NCBI RefSeq assembly: GCF_900005765.1
Contig: NC_041691.1
Span: forward strand, 620,001-684,000
Length of the DNA stretch: 64,000 nt
Reading direction: 5' to 3'
From: Plasmodium relictum
Taxonomy: Eukaryota; Apicomplexa; Aconoidasida; Haemosporida; Plasmodiidae
Positions 61,201 through 64,000 of the stretch are shown here, piece by piece (the stretch's first letter is position 1; each line of letters starts with the position of its first letter). The notes beneath the pieces are model-generated. The model was not told the DNA's origin. It made no database searches and worked only from the letters and a program-made list of their open reading frames with translations. A program made the translations under genes and the position numbers.

Positions 61201-64000
61201 AGTAGAAATGATAAATAAACAAATTGAAAATCTAATCATTACATATGAAGAATACACTATCTTTAAAAATATTTACATACATAAAAATTACAAAGATATT
61301 GCAACATATAAATATTATTCTTATTTAAATTCATCCTTATTTAATAAAACAGTGATATTTGATTCTATTATAAATATTTATAAAGAAATGAAAAAAAATA
61401 AAGTGACATTATTTTATTTAAATAGTAGCAATTTTATTTTTAAAAATTTAAAAAAAAATTATTATGATTATATAACAAAATTACCATTTAATAAGGTTTA
61501 TCAAGTATTAGATAATAATTCGTTATACATGACTGATAAAAATCATATAAATTCTATCAACAAAAATTCTTTATGTTACTTTTTTACTTTCTATATATTT
61601 ACTATATTTTTTAATATAATGAATAATTTCGAAAATCAATGTATTGATAAAAATAAATATTTTTGTCGTTTTTACGAGATATACAATATTATAGTTTATA
61701 AAAAAGAAGTATCTATTGAAATACTTCTGTATTTATTAGAATTATATAAGTATTTTTTTAATTTGAAAAAAGAAATTAAATTTAATAAGAAAATTCAAAA
61801 GTACGTTTTTATTTTATTATTTCTCCTTTTTAAAGCAGTAAAAAATAATTTTAGAAAGTGGAATAAAAAAAATATTTTAACACGTTATAATATTCAAAAC
61901 AGTACAAATGATATTAATTATGGAGAACAATTTATTATAAGTAATGGCAAGTTTATTCAAGAAAATGATAAAAATGAAATGAATAAAAATAATAATCAAA
62001 ATATTATTATTAATGAAATGAGTGCAATCGATTTATCCAGAAATTATATAGATAATAAGGCAAATTTTGACATATATGAATGTGTGAACAAAAGCACAGT
62101 AAGAAATCATAATAATCATATAGACATGAATGAAAATAAATTAGAATATGATTTTGATTATAAATATAGTTATATATATAATTATATAAGGGAAAATAAT
62201 GAGATAACCGAGGAGAATTTTGATGAAATTTTAGAAATTATGTTTTCTGAAAATAAAATTCTTATTAATTTAACAAATAAGTATGATGGCGAGGATTTTA
62301 TATACATCATAGGATCACTATATATATCTCACTACTTTTTAAATATAATTTGTACAGAAATAAGGAAAGAAGTTAAAGAAATATTTAAAAGAATAGAACT
62401 TAAAAACTATTTTAAAAGTGTAGTTAATTCAATCAAAGAAGAAATATATATGGGTGCTCAACATAATTTATACATTGAAAAAATTGATTTGTTTGAAGAA
62501 TTATCTTATAGCAATTTTTTTAAAACAAAAAAAAAAGAATTATTGAATGAAAAAATAAAATATGTAAAAATGAATTTACCTTTATTACCAAAACTAATGA
62601 AAAATATAAATAAAGAAAAGAATAAAAAAGTTTTAAATTTAATGAAATCAGATCAATATAATTGTAATTACTTTATTACCCATTATATAAATAAAAATAA
62701 TTCGGAAAATATTAAAAATTTATATATCAAGTTAAAAAAAGATTTTAAGAGTTTTATGAAAAATGTTTTATCATGCTATAATATTGAAAAAATATTATTC
62801 TCTCTGAATGATTGTAATGATTTTATTAATTTTTCATTAATCTACTCATGTTTAAATTTCATCTATCATATAAGAAAAAACTATAATTTAATTTTAAAAT
62901 TCACACATACCATCACATATTCCTTATGTATCTTCATACATTCTCTACACAATATAAATTTTTTTATTTTACAGCAAAAGGAACAGAAAGATTTATTTAA
63001 TATTAATAAATTAGATGAAAAGCAATCACAAAAAGACAATCATAACTTATATAAGTATATAAAATTTCCTCTTAATTTCAATAAAATTATAAATTTAAAG
63101 AAAGAACAATATGAAAAAATAAGTGACTTAGAGTATTTTGATTTTATGATAAAAATTGTTCAAAAACCTAAGGGTATTCTTAAAGAATTCGATTTTTCAA
63201 ATTTATTAAACTGCTTAAAAATACTATGTAAAAAAATTGTAATATCTAATGAATACGATTCTATATCAAATATGAATGAATTATTTAAAATTGAACAGTT
63301 TAAAAATACTACAATAAAAGAAAATTGTGAAAATATCGAAGAGGATTACATAGAAAAAAATATTGAAAAAGAAATAAATGATGTTTTTTATTCAGAAAAT
63401 TATTTCTTAAACACAGAAAATGCTGATAATAACATAACATATTATTCTTATGAAAAAAATGAAGTAGACAATGAAGAAATAGAACTATCTAACACAGAAA
63501 AAAAAAAGGAAAATTTTAGTAATAGTGATTCAACAAAAAATAATAATGATAGTGTTTCTGATAAATTAAAAGAGGACAAAGAAAAATTAAACGAAAATTT
63601 ATTTAATAAAATTATATATAAGATCATAAAAATTTTTAAAAAAAAAGATACATTTAAAAACAAATCAAAAAATGAAATAGGTAGAATAAAAAAAAATATA
63701 AATCATATTTTAGATATGTTAATTAAATTAAATAATATGTCTTCCTCTCAAGAGGATAATTCTGCATTTTTGTTAAATAAAAAAAATGAAGAAAAGAAAT
63801 TATTAATTTTTACTTTAAACATAATAGACAATTTTGGAAATATTATAAAGTATAAAGATGATAAATTTCTAAATTTTAAAAGGAAAATATTTGAATTATT
63901 GTTGAATAATAAAAAAAATCATGCTTACATAAATAAATATATAAATTTATTAGAATACAATTTCATGGAATTCTTTTTTAGTGCATTAAATGATGTGTGT
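49298..64000 (+). CDS. MDN1: Midasin (Rea1/MDN1), N-terminal 4,901 codons, runs off the right edge
   Basis: An open frame of 4,901 codons with no stop, from ATG 49298 (a second in-frame ATG is two codons on) to the window end. Six dynein-like AAA modules are recognised by their P-loops: AAA1 GNQGSGKT (residue 535), AAA2 GDTGVGKT (885), AAA3 GNTSVGKT (1462), AAA4 GETGCGKT (1816), AAA5 GSPGVGKT (2249), AAA6 GKNNSGKS (2615). Walker B motifs with DE are seen in AAA2 (WILLDEIN), AAA3 (WLVLDELN), AAA4 (IFLMDEIS) and AAA5 (WILIDEIN). After ~2800 comes the long helical linker, interspersed with Asn/Lys/Asp inserts. Midasin remodels pre-60S particles by pulling on assembly factors. The Asp/Glu-rich and C-terminal MIDAS domains were not reached; the in-window part already equals the whole of yeast Rea1, so the protein is expanded. 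Confidence 0.95.
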   Translation, partial: MTMTEYKSTFLWCKEIINELKNRNQKICKNNNFGNGVYKKEKLPIKRKKKCTCKQHKYISYIYKNCCILQKYCYYKVCVCQIKNENLRNLSKYNKYLFLKNSNNAYNEKKKNQIENFNENKNLEEIKKQKKNCNISVCFNNFDNKYRRDLVITKILILTLFDPSLLKISLKFFNFLMISIINQIFEEALLLSRYNYTTINKDKQNEEETNSKFINVNINDTNKLKSNNNKKKNVDLLNNENSSKPTLHIYEFIKKFKIDKEIYFCMICMNCILFSKELFYKNTIDYFFKEVLQKSIYCCNYFKGILRKYLEQKNYYPCKCNIYYIYCIKILLIYYYLTINNILDKNYLILLSQFLKCKDPFFESLIYLIYLNYYEIGNCSNGIYIKDNIFYNGSLYKNEKNNFIDKSKEKKNEDFNINLSKGEYNYFDEKEFSQLEKNCHNNKNIYNILLMYNYNIKDLEYLYIEKFHCNIIENKIIKYYVNIESTLYPTFELKVKKNINLLENENNFIVTKRLNIVIETLITNIYNKKPTILIGNQGSGKTSIINFIYEKIYRTKNETENIISLYLDDISDSKSILGIWESNEKCFEFKYGILTKAMKNGSWIIFENINNISNSVIEKLHELTSKGYIYLSEKGEYIYPHQNFRLFSTVTVNNDYNNINNLNNKYCTSDNINNELINNNEMNELVLINHKPHNLTSLFNKWHSIFIGNYSNSEIKEILYKKLNKINDNYKNILLDCYNTIKIDLDKYNILRNINLHDLIKIINRINKRKIFIYENEKTKIHLFQICKSILISHIPNINLKYNFLIKLIKIFKLNENNVIKYMKSYSLNTYINEFNETLKNEYPKINFNFDKIYNYSFLLTSVHKSIIYEIIEGVYNKESILLIGDTGVGKTALIDYISKIFEKKLHVFVFSEQSEASDLIGNYYPFNINVKANELFEKLKRLTSKMKYICKKELNLFYLKLRIILSEKKYITFLNTCYNYVKYIMENFKKNTKLFDMKIIKQCKFFLSNCKNIINFWCNNNDNLNKNYALNYNFEQILEIKGDMEEKKNTSNSQNNVNEKIKKGDNQDDMNEEQSNKKMNELIFKFHDGILIDCIKNGYWILLDEINLAQTEILQRLQGLMDSSNKYFDVVEKGNEKIKIHENFRLFACMNPPIIPNLRKVKETNKSNDLKSVNINNSNGNNNYINLETKVGNEIDLYNSTISAGKKELPFIIRNKFTEIFVDEILEYDDVEMIVKHFLKDITCDNMLIKNITNCYLEIKKESLKNMNNLENKQISFSTRNLVRAIKYAIYVHKRTFKPLSLQVAIKNGFICNFLSCLNYDNQKIIENIFNKYFKYTQHNNVEDHSNTMHIEKNGIIDYNMLETYYQYKIYDKKKGREENAPYLNNLNDTKNTSNSKSDIDKNKEKEKYACIENSWILCGNEQINLKNILSNFIITKSVKENIKKLALCLSGIKTPILLEGNTSVGKTSLVKFFADITGHKFIRINNHMNTDINEYYGQFVNDKKSGNLIFEEGIFVKAVKNGYWLVLDELNLAPSEVLESLNRILDDNKELYIPELKCYIKAHKDFMLFATQNPANNSYIGRKELSKAFRSRFIEFHINDFKVEELEIILHRRCTISPKISKKMINAYTELKNVKSNYNYFNDNLMTLRDLIKWGNRYPNNNLEAALQGYYIIAEKLRSEKDKEIVKNILSENFLKKQEKLVIDYENDEDVKCLKNYFIEKISKINHFKKIEKSKLKKNSSIVNDNIKDFLDNKKNTKTCDLDLYDKNNNNGYNYDDLKRFQYLKNMYFGKNTCRIICLLLKCFKYKESPLLIGETGCGKTTCCELLSFVENLKLNILNCNESTDVYDIIGSLKLIKNKKADYDKLKKNCIDLYNEFSKYYEDNYVYNYLSGIIYEKIVDIKKEDFLVFNLYLQKKYNLNENIKRKLTKMERSVNNLKSVFTWFDGILVSSLKKGNIFLMDEISLVESSVIERLNSVLEYERTLLLTEKGGKNIKNLKAHDNFYFIGTMNPCGDFGKKEISHALRNRFTEIFVSNFSYDSNDFYFLIMKQINFTKEKNIKCEITKYICQIFQQVSNDKSLSSVTLSVRDSIKWITFMNAYVNNRKKLYKEKKNELKVQLNKLKSYCIRSFYHSGCLILIDGNEDMKIKEILKNILIKTLENLCLSIKYNIKKKEIIMNYFHEPYNFIFKKSYLKMNDFHIKFKKNFDCNLNKFSQNSHFVFETPNIKQNLFKIVRAMQLDNSILIEGSPGVGKTCIVNILAKLTHNKLIRINLSECTDIYDFIGSYFPIKDIKNESNKKKRKNEEEMQENKKEREDENINSESKKKFQYYWKDGKLIECMKKGYWILIDEINLANQQTLEGINSILDHRKEIFIPETNEIVKCHENFRLFCCQNPYKEGGGRKGLPKSFLNRFSKIYFEELNEEDYLCIVEKLYGNFISLDIIKKIIKLIFIIKKINVLLNESECWIWNLRDILRICKFIKHKIAYNNFLTICDMLICNRLTCNEDKNIVRSIIINVYNHNENFINNISEVTTKENLINFINNNKNNNSVYSNFINSFDYDEKYFSYENVLLNKYKKNENVSNDISLPLLKDEKILYGCLSAIKLHVPILLCGKNNSGKSSFVHKLASIFKKKLFDFSLTNDIDTFDLFGCYEQNSRNNAIIKFESQINKLNKLALKIIFKKKNLATFHSNYFSKKINNLVSSKNHEKKKHNKVSTIKKVMQIKINIMKKLNSLSVNYIKSLKNNKKNNLKKNQNNYVEFINNCNKCEPSEKINNILSGIIHLCKIINTNQINENIYVYNEGNFIKSIKNGYWILIKHLHYSTPSLLDRLNSLFEENGYILLHEFGKKKKIKPHKNFQIFLTLNSEEHYKISKALRNRCFEIYFGIKNEYVNNSLNIDNHLCSSPLYRNICETTYNDIFDMHKGSYGNFSFNNFIDYSNKNGMNLNYKKNNDHNRFINSFNDSNFCSNFLFHLINLCYNFQNKQYNEGQSTNNKKIKQDHLNLVKENNLFFYIIKNFLKNIKKKNNDNIISELINFFFNKDIKINFRKILDYINYCYNSFSANGIKCNKDIIYFCLIISLISFIIEYILDEETIKEKKRNLNKKNYNHIFRNNLNILLNYKFGNNLYYIDIFINLICTNFLLLKNNSKINLKKWKYTFLRSFGNFYCGIFSKINEKVQAFFYPFFNFLNNVLIGIIYRLKRKLENFVKNKSLMNSLIRNINKSKLVHKISSKYFIYFYFHIFINYIYNYNKIYKKRTFFNENQGDQNICIFKDKALINSFYKLKLNKIFCYLVQCFIEDFSVYDIYYRYQYLVNLKNRISIRRKTLKKDNYDKNVERYLNFITNNVIFKKMNNFNVINNYIYNIIYIERTNNNENIIKNKESNNEEDSNYVKCSKFRKFMKPLLICKKFLLNNFDLGLSKVLYFFEAFLKYNFSYIYFMRNRNNKKKKCLIFHNMNKFLIHLEKFIFNLIDNLSNTVNKDIFNYYVFIYIFAFEMISNKNYTTTYNKIIFLKDTLKFLFKISNFNKNNVILMKFLHISKLLIEKSIHSLNNYRIYDFNRNNSIYNDTDSRKYNNKLYIHCNKEKDMNYLSIYFVDKWIKNIFEIINNIYVSYFLYIKNRNSYLSILLNLPTYGDNLKVINDFNNNEDRNFNKNTESFLIQTKSFSHALKFLQSENDNSKINDIENMIIKNLIDKNEKLKINSNSFELNFSLIDDIINNSSKNYIRNDNIIHKSHQLLFYYEFIIFNINLKYLYNSYIYLLNIYMCLKYTNENSKHCIGNNATFHFTIEEVDKLNNNSHVNIKKILSEIYTYLENIDNTIFIFEEKVEILSLLKEKYGMIEYAEKNIKDENNVNNFSLNVIFIILEEILYLVYSFLMNVYMIRDENYNYAKQYVDKVNEKNYLINDRKVDELSSRYNDRIEKNCVTEFTDKKNETIFSNKISFVFNNSSLDKNVSENSLNKNNNQNIVEMINKQIENLIITYEEYTIFKNIYIHKNYKDIATYKYYSYLNSSLFNKTVIFDSIINIYKEMKKNKVTLFYLNSSNFIFKNLKKNYYDYITKLPFNKVYQVLDNNSLYMTDKNHINSINKNSLCYFFTFYIFTIFFNIMNNFENQCIDKNKYFCRFYEIYNIIVYKKEVSIEILLYLLELYKYFFNLKKEIKFNKKIQKYVFILLFLLFKAVKNNFRKWNKKNILTRYNIQNSTNDINYGEQFIISNGKFIQENDKNEMNKNNNQNIIINEMSAIDLSRNYIDNKANFDIYECVNKSTVRNHNNHIDMNENKLEYDFDYKYSYIYNYIRENNEITEENFDEILEIMFSENKILINLTNKYDGEDFIYIIGSLYISHYFLNIICTEIRKEVKEIFKRIELKNYFKSVVNSIKEEIYMGAQHNLYIEKIDLFEELSYSNFFKTKKKELLNEKIKYVKMNLPLLPKLMKNINKEKNKKVLNLMKSDQYNCNYFITHYINKNNSENIKNLYIKLKKDFKSFMKNVLSCYNIEKILFSLNDCNDFINFSLIYSCLNFIYHIRKNYNLILKFTHTITYSLCIFIHSLHNINFFILQQKEQKDLFNINKLDEKQSQKDNHNLYKYIKFPLNFNKIINLKKEQYEKISDLEYFDFMIKIVQKPKGILKEFDFSNLLNCLKILCKKIVISNEYDSISNMNELFKIEQFKNTTIKENCENIEEDYIEKNIEKEINDVFYSENYFLNTENADNNITYYSYEKNEVDNEEIELSNTEKKKENFSNSDSTKNNNDSVSDKLKEDKEKLNENLFNKIIYKIIKIFKKKDTFKNKSKNEIGRIKKNINHILDMLIKLNNMSSSQEDNSAFLLNKKNEEKKLLIFTLNIIDNFGNIIKYKDDKFLNFKRKIFELLLNNKKNHAYINKYINLLEYNFMEFFFSALNDVC

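Overview
The window is nuclear DNA of a malaria parasite (genus Plasmodium). Composition is extremely A+T-rich, intergenic DNA is almost entirely A/T with homopolymer and TA tracts, introns are short, A/T-rich and GT-AG, and proteins carry Asn/Lys/Asp/Glu low-complexity insertions. The gene set (ataxin-2-like, single-chain glutamate synthase, COX15, MAM33/p32, TIM17, MetAP2, midasin) is, as I recall, the conserved block on P. falciparum chromosome 14, here running in the opposite direction. Long introns and very long spacers suggest an A/T-rich species such as an avian parasite or a Laveranian relative; I cannot fix the species from the sequence.

Layout: 0.4-1.9 kb Era-like GTPase (-); 4.2-7.9 kb ten-exon ataxin-2-like gene (+); 7.9-11.6 kb long spacer with a TA/GA microsatellite; 11.6-16.6 kb large low-complexity coiled-coil protein (+); 16.9-17.6 kb clathrin light chain (-); 19.4-20.0 kb EMC4 (+); 21.9-30.6 kb glutamate synthase (+); 31.4-33.0 kb four-exon, probably N-myristoylated protein (-); 33.0-35.9 kb spacer; 35.9-36.9 kb RNase H2 subunit B with a C-terminal PIP box (+); 37.5-38.8 kb COX15 (-); 40.2-41.7 kb four-exon unknown gene (-); 42.5-43.2 kb MAM33 (-); 44.9-45.4 kb TIM17 (+); 46.6-48.3 kb MetAP2 (-); 49.3 kb to the right edge, the first 4,901 codons of midasin (+), running out of the window.

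The genes are housekeeping genes of several pathways rather than an operon. Four (Era-like, COX15, MAM33, TIM17) act, or probably act, in the mitochondrion (Era possibly in the apicoplast). Midasin (60S ribosome maturation) and MetAP2 (nascent-chain processing) share a divergent promoter region of under 1 kb, and EMC4 and clathrin light chain serve membrane protein insertion and vesicle traffic. I found no tRNA, rRNA, CRISPR array, transposon, retroelement or virus-like element. I found no clearly new biological system. The most unusual items are the two uncharacterised multi-exon genes (myristoylated; LisH-like with an in-frame intron), the degenerate KH loop of the Era-like GTPase, the midasin ATPase-site pattern, and the acidic insertion in glutamate synthase.
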